Program-made: the position numbers and the translations under genes | DNA from: a virus | DNA length: 31,210 bases | Strand: one strand, 5' to 3' | IMG/VR virus record: IMGVR_UViG_3300042922_000397 | Span: 1-31,210 of that record | In this document: in pieces, positions 13,154-20,632 of the stretch | Numbering within the stretch: position 1 is the stretch's first letter | How the letters are laid out: each line of letters opens with the position of its first letter | Notes under the pieces: generated by a model | Database searches by the model: none | What the model was told of the DNA's origin: nothing | The model's input: only the letters and a program-made list of their open reading frames with translations

Positions 13154-14625
13154 ATATACCGTTGTTAGGAAGTCATTTTGATGGTATAAGCGGTTTTCCT
13201 TTGGCTGCTTTGCGGCACGGCATCATTCCGGTTTGGGCAAGTGAGGTAGAGCCTGGCCCGATTGCTGTTAGTAAAAAACACTTCCCAGAACTTCAGCACT
13301 TAGGCGATATTACGAAAGTCAATGGTTCAGAGATATGCCCGGTTGATGTGGTAACATTCGGGAGCCCTTGTCAGGATTTAAGCGCGGCCGGTAAAGGGGC
13401 GGGTATGAAAGTTGTATGTTCCGATTGCGGATACGCTTATGAAAAGAAAACTGTTGCGGAAGTTAAAGCGCTTCACTCCTTTTGCCCCGATTGTTTCAGC
13501 GAAGCAGAAGTGTCTTCAACAAGATCGGGGCTATTCATGGAAGCTATAAGAATTAACAGAGAAATGAGGGACGATACATGCGGAATATTTCCGAGGTTTC
13601 TGCTCTGGGAGAATGTTGCAGGAGCGTTGTCAAGTAATGGGGGCGCTGATTTTAAAACCGTGCTTGAAGAAATCGCAGAAACCAAAATTTCAATGCCTCG
13701 ATCTGGTAAATGGGCAAACGCAGGAATGGTTAGAAGCAACGGGGTTGATATCGCTTGGCGTATCCTGGACGCCCAATATTGGGGAGTGCCCCAGCGTAGA
13801 AAACGCATCTTTCTTGTCGCAGATTTTGGAGGAAGACGTGCCGGAGAAATATTATTTAAGCCCGAAAGCCTGCCGAGGTATATTGCGGAGAGCAAAGGAA
13901 CGAGGCAAGGAGCTACCCCCAATGCTGAAAAAGGCATTAGAATACCAATCTGGGATATTGGTGGTAGAAGACGTGTCTTAGAGTCAATAAATATTTCACC
14001 AACACTGTTATCTAAGATGGGGACTGGTGGTAATAACGTGCCAATTGTTCCAGCCGTTGGATTTAAAGCGAACGCCAGCATATCCGACAATGCGCCAGTG
14101 CTGAATGAGGCCACCCCACCTTTGCAGACTACAAGTCAAATTGCCGTTGCATTTCCGGAAGTATCAAATCCATTATTGGCTAAGGGAAACCTTTCCTATC
14201 GAATGGATATGGATACAGTAGTGGCGATACAGCACAGTGTAATTGGTAGGAGCGACAATGCAGGGCCCGCAGGTCCTGGATATCGAGAAGACAATAAGAT
14301 GTTCACGCTTGATAGCAGGGGCGCAGCAGTAGCAACAGTAGACTGCCGCAACCTGTACGAAAATCCGGAGTTAAGCGGAACATTGCAAAGTAAGTCGGGG
14401 GGCGGGCATAGCTTAAACTATCAAAACCCTGTACGCATAGGGTATGTCGTAAGACGCTTAACCCCTTTAGAGTGTGAACGCTTGCAAGGTTTTCCGGATT
14501 TTTGGACAATGGGGCAGCCGGATACAACCAGGTACAAGATGCTAGGCAACAGTGTAGCTATACCGTGCCCGGATTATGTGCTGGACGGAATAGCTAAAGC
14601 ATTGCGAGGTGAATTGCCCTTGTGA
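13150..14625 (+). CDS. DNA (cytosine-5) methyltransferase with inserted zinc ribbon
   Basis: 491 residues. Motif I is modified (LLGSHFDGISGFPLAAL); catalytic motif IV is FGSPCQDLS (Cys74); motif VI is WENVAG (Glu154-Asn155-Val156); motif VIII is QRRKRIF (215-221). Near the C-terminus come RRLTPLECERLQGFP (motif IX) and MLGNSVAIP (motif X). The long 221-430 region is the target-recognition domain. Between motif IV and motif VI there is an insertion with CxxC...CxxC (Cys90, Cys93, Cys112, Cys115) that looks like a zinc ribbon, right after the catalytic loop. It is coupled by four-base overlaps to the neighbours on both sides. Likely self-protection against host restriction. Confidence 0.95.
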   Translation: MNIPLLGSHFDGISGFPLAALRHGIIPVWASEVEPGPIAVSKKHFPELQHLGDITKVNGSEICPVDVVTFGSPCQDLSAAGKGAGMKVVCSDCGYAYEKKTVAEVKALHSFCPDCFSEAEVSSTRSGLFMEAIRINREMRDDTCGIFPRFLLWENVAGALSSNGGADFKTVLEEIAETKISMPRSGKWANAGMVRSNGVDIAWRILDAQYWGVPQRRKRIFLVADFGGRRAGEILFKPESLPRYIAESKGTRQGATPNAEKGIRIPIWDIGGRRRVLESINISPTLLSKMGTGGNNVPIVPAVGFKANASISDNAPVLNEATPPLQTTSQIAVAFPEVSNPLLAKGNLSYRMDMDTVVAIQHSVIGRSDNAGPAGPGYREDNKMFTLDSRGAAVATVDCRNLYENPELSGTLQSKSGGGHSLNYQNPVRIGYVVRRLTPLECERLQGFPDFWTMGQPDTTRYKMLGNSVAIPCPDYVLDGIAKALRGELPL

Positions 14626-17072
14626 ATACTCAAACAAAAGAAATATTCAAATCAATAAAGCTGAAGCATGACGGTAAGATCACCATTGCTACCGGCAGAA
14701 GCAGGCATGAAATGGAATGGAAGAACCGGGAAATGCAATGGTCCCAGTTGGTGGATAAGCTAAGTCAAACAACCAGGACGCGGGAAACGCTCGATGAGTT
14801 TGACAAGATGAGCAAACCCCAGCAGGACGAATTAAAGGACGTAGGCGGGTTTGTAGGCGGTACGCTCAAAGGCGGCCGCCGCAATTCCACCAATACAGCC
14901 TGGCGCCACATTATCACACTCGACGCAGATTTTGCTGATCCGGATTTCACAACCTTAGTCGATTTGCTTTTAGGTAATTGTGCGTATGCCATTTACAGCA
15001 CGCATAAGCACCGGCCAACAAAACCCCGGCTGCGCTTAGTGATCGTCTTATCCCGGCCAGTAACGCCAGACGAGTATCAAGCGATTTCCCGCCGTATTGC
15101 CGCGGATATTGGAATTGATCTATTCGACGATACAACCTATCAACCGCACAGGCTGATGTACTGGCCTTCAACTTCTGCTGATGCAGATTTCCTTTTCGAA
15201 TATAACGACGGCCCTTGGTTAGATCCTGACAAGATTTTAGCCAGGTATGAAGATTGGCGTGATCAGTCTTTCTGGCCAGAATCTTCGAGAGCGCATAAGG
15301 CCCGGAAACAATTAGCGGACCGTCAGGGCGATCCACACGCAAAGAATGGTGTTGTCGGGGCCTTCTGCCGCACGTACTCAATTGCAGAAGTGATTGAAGC
15401 TTTCCTGTCTGATGTATATGAGCCCTGCGCGATGGAAGGGCGGTACACCTACACCAACGGCACAGCAGCAGCGGGGCTAGTGTTATATGAAGATAAATTC
15501 GCCTATTCTCATCACGGTACTGATCCGATCAGTGGCAAGCTGGTAAATTCTTTTGACCTGGTACGCTTGCACAAGTTCGGGCATCTGGACGAAGAAGCAA
15601 AACCTGATACACCGACAGTTAAATTACCAAGTTATAAGGCCATGTTAGATTTTTCAACTAAAGACGTTAAAGTGAAGCAGTTACTGGGTGAAGAACGTCT
15701 TGCAGAAGCTAATAACGACTTTACCAACGCCGATGAAGCGGACGATAAAGCTTGGCTATCAAGGTTAGATATCGATAAGCGAGGAAAGTATTTATCAACA
15801 CCTGAAAACGCCATCTTAATTTTGCAGCATGATCCAAATCTTTCAGGAAAAATATCAAAAGATGATTTCGCCCACCGTATTGTCATTAACGGTGATCTTC
15901 CTTGGAGAAACCTAAAACACGGCACTTTCTGGGAAGATGACGACGAAGCGTGTTTATACAATTACTTCAGTAAAATATACGATATTTCGGGGCAAGGTAT
16001 TATCTCTAACGCACTAAAAGAAGTCCTAATGTATAATCGGTTTCACCCGGTTCGAGATTACTTAAATAGTCTTTGGTGGGATGGAGAAGAACGTATTGAT
16101 CGGCTTTTTATCGAATACCTGGGCGCTGAAGATAATGAATACACAAGAACGGTCACACGTAAAATGTTGATTGCTGCAGTTGCGCGTGTAATGGTTCCCG
16201 GCATTAAGTTTGATGAAATGCTTGTCTTAGTAGGACGGCAAGGGGCTGGCAAAAGTTATATACTTCAAAAGCTCGGCAAGGAGTGGTTTTCAGACTCTCT
16301 TACGACAGTACAAGGTAAAGAGGCCTATGAAATTTTGCAGGGAACTTGGATTGTTGAAATGGGCGAGTTGTCTGCATTAAAAAAGGCAGAAGTGGAAGCA
16401 ATAAAGCAGTTTCTTTCTAAAAAGGTAGATAAATTCCGTGTATCCTATGGTAAATATGCCTCTAACTTTCCGAGGCAATGCGTTTTCTTTGGGAGTACGA
16501 ATCGTGAAGAATTCCTACGTGATGTAACAGGCAATCGCCGGTTCTGGCCGGTAAAAATTGAAGCGCAGGAAAAAAACAAAAATGTTTTTAACGATCTAAC
16601 TGATTCTGAAATCGACCAAATTTGGGCCGAGGCCGCCATTGCTTGGCAGAACGGCGAATCGCTATATCTCGACGCAAAGATTAAATCTATGGCCCTAGAA
16701 GTGCAAGAAGCATATATGGAGGAATCCGATAAATCCGGGCAAGTTCAAGAGTATCTTGATAAGAAAATACCTCCTAACTGGGAAGATTTGGACTTGGGAG
16801 CAAGGCGCGAATTTCTCTATGGTGGGGATTTTGGGCAGCCTGAAGAAGGGACAATTGAACGCACCAAGATATGTGCTTTAGAAATTTGGGCTGAATGCTT
16901 TAATGGCGATCCACGTATGTTCGATGTGCAGAAATCCCGAGAGGTAAAGGATATAATGTACCGTATGCCGGGGTGGAAGCGTTATGAAAAAGGAACGGGT
17001 AAGATACGATTTGGCAAATTGTATGGACCTCAAAGGGCGTTTGTTAAAGAAGATTTTGATGTGTCCGATTAA
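14622..17072 (+). CDS. VapE-type primase-helicase
   Basis: 816-residue replication protein. N-terminal archaeo-eukaryotic primase-like domain: LDADFAD (Asp101, Asp103), STHKH (126-130) with KPRLRLVIVLSRP, and LFDDTTYQPHRLMYWP (168-183). The C-terminal VapE/D5-like helicase domain has Walker A GRQGAGKS (538-545), Walker B-like WIVEMGE (576-582), sensor-like GSTN (624-627) and RRFWP (639-643). It would unwind and prime phage DNA for the family A polymerase. GTG start at 14622 overlapping the Dcm stop. The last codons (GTG TCC GAT) already contain a GTGTCC unit (17061-17066), and the duplicated GTGTCC element begins just after the stop. A winged-helix C-terminal domain that I would expect in some relatives appears as a separate gene at 17389. 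Confidence 0.92.
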   Translation: MNTQTKEIFKSIKLKHDGKITIATGRSRHEMEWKNREMQWSQLVDKLSQTTRTRETLDEFDKMSKPQQDELKDVGGFVGGTLKGGRRNSTNTAWRHIITLDADFADPDFTTLVDLLLGNCAYAIYSTHKHRPTKPRLRLVIVLSRPVTPDEYQAISRRIAADIGIDLFDDTTYQPHRLMYWPSTSADADFLFEYNDGPWLDPDKILARYEDWRDQSFWPESSRAHKARKQLADRQGDPHAKNGVVGAFCRTYSIAEVIEAFLSDVYEPCAMEGRYTYTNGTAAAGLVLYEDKFAYSHHGTDPISGKLVNSFDLVRLHKFGHLDEEAKPDTPTVKLPSYKAMLDFSTKDVKVKQLLGEERLAEANNDFTNADEADDKAWLSRLDIDKRGKYLSTPENAILILQHDPNLSGKISKDDFAHRIVINGDLPWRNLKHGTFWEDDDEACLYNYFSKIYDISGQGIISNALKEVLMYNRFHPVRDYLNSLWWDGEERIDRLFIEYLGAEDNEYTRTVTRKMLIAAVARVMVPGIKFDEMLVLVGRQGAGKSYILQKLGKEWFSDSLTTVQGKEAYEILQGTWIVEMGELSALKKAEVEAIKQFLSKKVDKFRVSYGKYASNFPRQCVFFGSTNREEFLRDVTGNRRFWPVKIEAQEKNKNVFNDLTDSEIDQIWAEAAIAWQNGESLYLDAKIKSMALEVQEAYMEESDKSGQVQEYLDKKIPPNWEDLDLGARREFLYGGDFGQPEEGTIERTKICALEIWAECFNGDPRMFDVQKSREVKDIMYRMPGWKRYEKGTGKIRFGKLYGPQRAFVKEDFDVSD

Positions 17073-17133
17073 AGAATACGTGTGTCCAAACTATAGAGAC
17101 GGACACGGCAGTCAGAGAAAAGTCAAATGTCTA

Positions 17134-17360
17134 GGTGTGTCCGCGTGTCCGGTTTAAATTGCACCGGACACAATACCGGACACACCAGTAAACCGTCTAG
17201 CCGTAAGGCTTCATAGTTTCCTGTGTCCGGTGTGTCCATTAACTTCTATTAAATATAAAAAATAATAAATATAGATATTATATAGCGCGCGCGTAGTGCC
17301 ATAAACGCTGTATTAGCGCACGTAAGAGAAAAATAACGACCGGACACACGCATTGGACAC
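17134..17360 (+). repeat. GTGTCC element, copy 2 (candidate origin or structured RNA)
   Basis: This occupies the 316-base gap 17073-17388 between the primase-helicase and the winged-helix gene. Exact GTGTCC or GGACAC hexamers lie at 17137, 17145, 17166, 17178, 17223, 17232, 17342 and 17355, plus 17061, 17082 and 17101 just to the left. An extended hairpin pairs 17134-17142 with 17178-17186 and 17145-17153 with 17163-17171. A stem AGCC-GTAA-GGCT lies at 17199-17210, and a 5-bp stem at 17306-17318. The two hexamers at 17223 and 17232 can pair with those at 17355 and 17342, enclosing an AT-rich segment (about 17239-17285). Same orientation as copy 1, offset 15,600-15,603 bases. Iterons next to a primase gene with an AT-rich core look like a replication origin. 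Confidence 0.8.
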
Positions 17361-17388
17361 AGCTAATATTTTTATAGGAGTGGTACTT

Positions 17389-17592
17389 GTGAGTGAGGCA
17401 GTAAATTTTTTGATGGCATTGTTAGTAGAAAAACCATTACCGATTCAAGTTGTGTATGATAAAGCGCAAAGTGCAGGTTTTTCTAAGAGAGATATTAAAC
17501 AGGCAAAAAATGAAATCGGTATTTTATCCAGACAGTTCAAATTAACATACGACGAAGAATGGAACTGGCTGTGGTACTTGCCAGGGCGATAA
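17389..17592 (+). CDS. Stand-alone winged-helix-like protein beside the GTGTCC element
   Basis: 67 residues from a GTG at 17389, chosen for the AGGAG about 9 bases upstream (the frame is open from 17353, inside the repeat element). The sequence FLMALLVEKPLPIQVVYDKA, then GFSKRDIKQAKNEIGILS and EEWNWLWYLP, closely resembles, from memory, the winged-helix domain usually fused to the C-terminus of RepA/VapE-type replication ATPases (pattern GxSxRTLxRAKxELG...WxWxLP). Here it is a separate gene, split from the primase-helicase by the duplicated noncoding element. It is a good candidate for the protein that binds that element. Confidence 0.65.
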   Translation: MSEAVNFLMALLVEKPLPIQVVYDKAQSAGFSKRDIKQAKNEIGILSRQFKLTYDEEWNWLWYLPGR

Positions 17593-17594
17593 TT

Positions 17595-17879
17595 ATGGAA
17601 AGAACGATTGAAAAACGATTTAAGCGAGAAGTTGAGAAACGAGGGGCAAAGGCTTGGAAATTTGTTTCACCTGGAATGTCAGGGGTGCCGGATCGAATTG
17701 TTTTAAAGCCAGGCGGCCGGATTGTGTTTGTTGAAATGAAAGATGAGGGGAAGAACCTGGAGCCATTGCAGATGAAACGCGCAGCCGAGTTGGAGGCGTT
17801 AGGATTTACTGTTTACTGCATTGATTCGGTTCAAGGGGTAGAGGCCTTTATTCAGGAGGAGTTTGCTGATGGCGCCTAA
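17595..17879 (+). CDS. VRR-NUC domain nuclease
   Basis: 94-residue single-domain nuclease of the VRR-NUC type in the PD-(D/E)xK superfamily. Motifs: GMSGVPDRIVL (Pro-Asp), then IVFVEMKDEGKNLEPLQ (Glu-x-Lys) and a closing ALGFTVYCIDSV. Phage versions act as structure-specific (for example Holliday-junction-like) nucleases. The ATG at 17595 directly follows the stop of the winged-helix gene, and only a weak ribosome-binding site is seen. The 3' end overlaps the SNF2 gene by 11 bases. The VRR-NUC/SNF2 pair is a recurrent phage combination. Confidence 0.9.
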   Translation: MERTIEKRFKREVEKRGAKAWKFVSPGMSGVPDRIVLKPGGRIVFVEMKDEGKNLEPLQMKRAAELEALGFTVYCIDSVQGVEAFIQEEFADGA

Positions 17880-19245
17880 CGTGTACGAGCCTAAGGTATA
17901 CCAGGATTACGCAACAGGCCGCATTATTGATTTAACTGCATCGGCCCTTTTCTTAGAAATGGGCATGGGTAAAACCGTAAGCACCTTAACGGCTATTGCT
18001 GAGCTATTGCATAATCGGTTTGATGTGGCGAAAGTTTTAGTAATCGCACCGTTACGGGTAGCCGATGACACTTGGAGCCGGGAATCGGAAAAGTGGGCAC
18101 ACACTCGGTATTTAAAAATAGCAAAGGTGCTAGGATCCGAAAGTGAGCGATTACGGGCTTTACAGGAAAAAGCGGATATCTATTGCATTAACCGGGAGAA
18201 TGTCGAATGGCTGGTGGAGTATTACGGTAAAAAGTGGCCTTTCGATATGGTTGTCATCGATGAGTCCTCTAGTTTTAAATCACCAAAAGCAAGGAGATTT
18301 AAAGCATTACGAAAAGTAAGACCTTTTATCAAGCGCATCGTAGAACTAACAGGCACACCGAGGCCTAACAGCTTGATGGACTTATGGGCGCAGATTTATC
18401 TACTGGACCAGGGTGAGAGACTTGGCAAGACAGTAACAGGCTACAGAGAGCGATATTTTGAACCCGATAAACGGAACAGAACGACAATCTTTAGCTGGAA
18501 GCCGAAACCCGGAGCAGAGGAAGCGATTTATGCAAAACTAGCTGATATCTGCGTTAGTATGCAGGCAAAGGATTGGCTTAATCTTCCGGAACGGATTGAC
18601 AACTTTATACCGGTGAAGCTGCCGGCTGCCGCATATGAGCAATACAAACGACTTGAGAGGGATTTGTTACTGCCAATGGTCGGCGGTGATATTGTGGCAA
18701 ATACAGCTTCCGTTTTATCTAACAAGCTTTTGCAAATGGCTAATGGTGCTGCCTACGACGAGAATGGGAAAGTAACCAAAATTCACGATGCAAAATTAAC
18801 GGCCCTTGATGATATTGTGGAAACTGCCAATGGTGAACCGGTGCTAGTTTTTTACTGGTACAAGCACGACTTGGAGAGACTGCAAGCACATTACCCAAAA
18901 GCAAGGATATTGGACACAGCAAAAGATATCGCGGATTGGAATGCGGGGAAAGTACCGGTGATGTTGGCACATCCCGCTTCTGTAGGACACGGCTTGAACC
19001 TTCAAGACGGTGGGCATATGATTGTCTGGTTCGGACTAACCTGGAGTCTTGAACTGTACCAGCAGGCGAATGCAAGGCTATATCGGCAAGGACAATTGCA
19101 CAGCGTCATTATTCATCACCTGGTGGCAGTAGGCACTGTAGACGAGCTGGTGGCCAGGGCTTTAGATGGTAAAGCGGAAGGGCAAGAAACGATGATGAGA
19201 GCCGTTAAGGCTTTGATTGAACAAGTACGAAGGGAGGCGGCATAG
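17869..19245 (+). CDS. SNF2-type helicase/translocase (second of two)
   Basis: 458 residues from the ATG at 17869 (AGGAGG about 9 bases upstream); a TTG six bases earlier is less likely. SF2 motifs: EMGMGKT (30-36), LVIAPLRV, VVIDESSSFK (Asp131-Glu132), LTGTPRPN, then in the second lobe GHGLNLQDG and ANARLYRQGQ (motif VI). It is typical of phage SNF2 ATPases encoded next to VRR-NUC nucleases, with a probable role in replication-fork or recombination-intermediate remodelling. It ends one base into the next GTG start. Distinct from the SNF2 protein at 10912, which is linked to the methyltransferases. Confidence 0.92.
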   Translation: MAPNVYEPKVYQDYATGRIIDLTASALFLEMGMGKTVSTLTAIAELLHNRFDVAKVLVIAPLRVADDTWSRESEKWAHTRYLKIAKVLGSESERLRALQEKADIYCINRENVEWLVEYYGKKWPFDMVVIDESSSFKSPKARRFKALRKVRPFIKRIVELTGTPRPNSLMDLWAQIYLLDQGERLGKTVTGYRERYFEPDKRNRTTIFSWKPKPGAEEAIYAKLADICVSMQAKDWLNLPERIDNFIPVKLPAAAYEQYKRLERDLLLPMVGGDIVANTASVLSNKLLQMANGAAYDENGKVTKIHDAKLTALDDIVETANGEPVLVFYWYKHDLERLQAHYPKARILDTAKDIADWNAGKVPVMLAHPASVGHGLNLQDGGHMIVWFGLTWSLELYQQANARLYRQGQLHSVIIHHLVAVGTVDELVARALDGKAEGQETMMRAVKALIEQVRREAA

Positions 19246-19802
19246 TGGATAAAGAAGAAATCATCCGTATAGCTGGTGAAGCCGGGGCAAAAGCAGCATT
19301 AGAAGCCTGGGATAAACAATTTGAAGAGAGAAAAAGAGAACAAAAAAATACCCGGCTGTGGAATACTCGAATGCTTCTGAAACATTATAAATCACTAAAA
19401 GAGTATTGCAAGAAGGCCGTTTATGACAGAAGTACTGCAGCCGTATCTGCTAACCCTATAGAGATTCTAGAATCTTTAGGTACCTGCGATAAAGATATGT
19501 ACATTGACGCTGTGAAGAGCAGTGTTATTCGGACTAAAACTATAATGGCCCATGTCGATAATATGCTAAAAGTATATGAGATTTATTGCGAAAGGTCTGA
19601 TAAGCCAGAAGATACAAGACGATATCGAGTATTATGTGCGGTATATTTAGCTGAAGAAAAAATAAAAATGGAGGAAATATGTAAAATCGAGAATATTGAC
19701 AGAAGTACGTATTACCGAGACAACCGGGACAGTACAGAGATGCTAAGTGCTTTAATATTCGGGCTTGACGGGCTTTCGGCAATGCGAAAGACATGGAATT
19801 GA
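19245..19802 (+). CDS. RinA/ArpU-like late transcription regulator
   Basis: 185 residues, highly charged and helical. The C-terminal part contains VYLAEEKIKMEEICKIENID followed by RSTYYRDNRD, a sigma-region-4-like helix-turn-helix as in RinA/ArpU-family phage regulators. These proteins activate the late (packaging and structural) operon in Gram-positive phages. Its position fits: last gene of the replication operon, directly before a terminator and the terminase genes. GTG start overlapping the preceding stop by one base. The family call rests on position and HTH pattern, not a full-length alignment. Confidence 0.75.
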   Translation: MDKEEIIRIAGEAGAKAALEAWDKQFEERKREQKNTRLWNTRMLLKHYKSLKEYCKKAVYDRSTAAVSANPIEILESLGTCDKDMYIDAVKSSVIRTKTIMAHVDNMLKVYEIYCERSDKPEDTRRYRVLCAVYLAEEKIKMEEICKIENIDRSTYYRDNRDSTEMLSALIFGLDGLSAMRKTWN

Positions 19803-19855
19803 TTTGGGATTTCTTACCGTGGTAAAATGTTATTGTGTCAAAAGTATAACAGGCG

Positions 19856-19885
19856 AACCGCTTACAAGATTGTAGGCGGTTTTTC
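19856..19885 (+). terminator. Terminator closing the early operon
   Basis: An 11-bp stem (AACCGCTTACA with TGTAGGCGGTT, one wobble pair) and loop AGAT, followed by TTTTTC-type T richness. It falls after the RinA-like gene and before the first late gene, a logical boundary between early and late transcription. The upstream 19803-19855 stretch includes a TAAAAT at 19823-19828 that could be a -10 element, but I see no convincing -35. Confidence 0.75.
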
Positions 19886-19911
19886 ATTTGTCTAAAACAG
19901 GAGGGGCTACA

Positions 19912-20127
19912 ATGTCCGTACTATGTAACCGTGAAGATTGCAAATTTAATCTTGATCAATTGTGCAATGCCGGGCAAGTCGGCATTGTGGATCGTCAGTG
20001 TGTAACGTACCGAAGGGCGAAACGTAATGAGGACTATCAGCAGCTTATGCGACAGCCTTACAATGCAAACTGTCATCCTACGGCAAAAGGATATAAGTCA
20101 AGCCCTGTACTAAAAGTATGGAAATAG
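19912..20127 (+). CDS. Cys-rich DUF1540-like small protein
   Basis: 71 residues from the ATG at 19912; AGGAGG at 19899-19904 selects it over the upstream in-frame start at 19888, which overlaps the terminator tail. The first half has regularly spaced cysteines (CNREDCKFNLDQLC...QCVTYR), like the metal-binding DUF1540 domain. The second half is basic and unstructured. It lies directly upstream of the small terminase subunit in the late operon. Function unknown; a small zinc protein associated with packaging is possible. Confidence 0.7.
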   Translation: MSVLCNREDCKFNLDQLCNAGQVGIVDRQCVTYRRAKRNEDYQQLMRQPYNANCHPTAKGYKSSPVLKVWK

Positions 20128-20149
20128 CTGAAAGTGAGGTGATCCTTCA

Positions 20150-20632
20150 GTGGCTAAAGGAAAATATGAAGAATGGTTAACTGCTGAAGGTTTGCTTCAG
20201 CTGGAAGCATGGGCGCGCAATGGTTTGACGGATGAACAGATTGCTTCAAATATAGGTATTACCAGGACAACATTGTATGAATGGAAAAAACTCTATCCTG
20301 ACATTTCTGACGCCTTAAAAAGGGGTAAAGAGGTTGTTGATATCCAGGTTGAGAATGCTTTATTAAAACGGGCATTGGGGTATCAGTTTACAGAAGTTAC
20401 CAGGGAACGAGTTTACAATGAATCTACCCAAAAACATAAATTCGAGATTACAAAGAAGGTTGTAAAAGAAGTGCAGCCTGATACGACAGCTCAAATCTTT
20501 TGGCTGAAGAATCGTAAACCGGCTGAATGGCGGGACCGGAAAGAAATTGATGCCAATATTAGAAGGAATGACCCCTTTGAAGGCTTGACGCGGGAACAGC
20601 TTCTAAAAATAGCTGGTGAAGAGGATGTATGA
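20150..20632 (+). CDS. terS: Terminase small subunit
   Basis: 160 residues. The N-terminal helix-turn-helix (LEAWARNGLTDEQIASNIGI, then TRTTLYEWKKLYP) recognises the packaging site on phage DNA. The central part is helical and likely oligomerises (VENALLKRALGYQFTEVTRE), and the C-terminal tail (DPFEGLTREQLLKIAGEEDV) probably contacts the large subunit. GTG start at 20150 with TGAGGTGAT upstream. It overlaps the large-subunit gene by 8 bases, the standard TerS-TerL arrangement. Confidence 0.9.
   Translation: MAKGKYEEWLTAEGLLQLEAWARNGLTDEQIASNIGITRTTLYEWKKLYPDISDALKRGKEVVDIQVENALLKRALGYQFTEVTRERVYNESTQKHKFEITKKVVKEVQPDTTAQIFWLKNRKPAEWRDRKEIDANIRRNDPFEGLTREQLLKIAGEEDV

Noticed and set aside
13473-14114. 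213-residue minus-strand open frame inside the cytosine methyltransferase gene
   Set aside because: It lies entirely opposite a gene with all catalytic motifs, has no good ribosome-binding site, and its composition reads as a mirror of the sense strand.
17061-17360. CRISPR array interpretation of the repeated GTGTCC units
   Set aside because: Repeats are only 6-10 bases, occur in both orientations with irregular spacing and pair with each other; no cas genes are nearby (the DUF2800 protein is only Cas4-like in fold).
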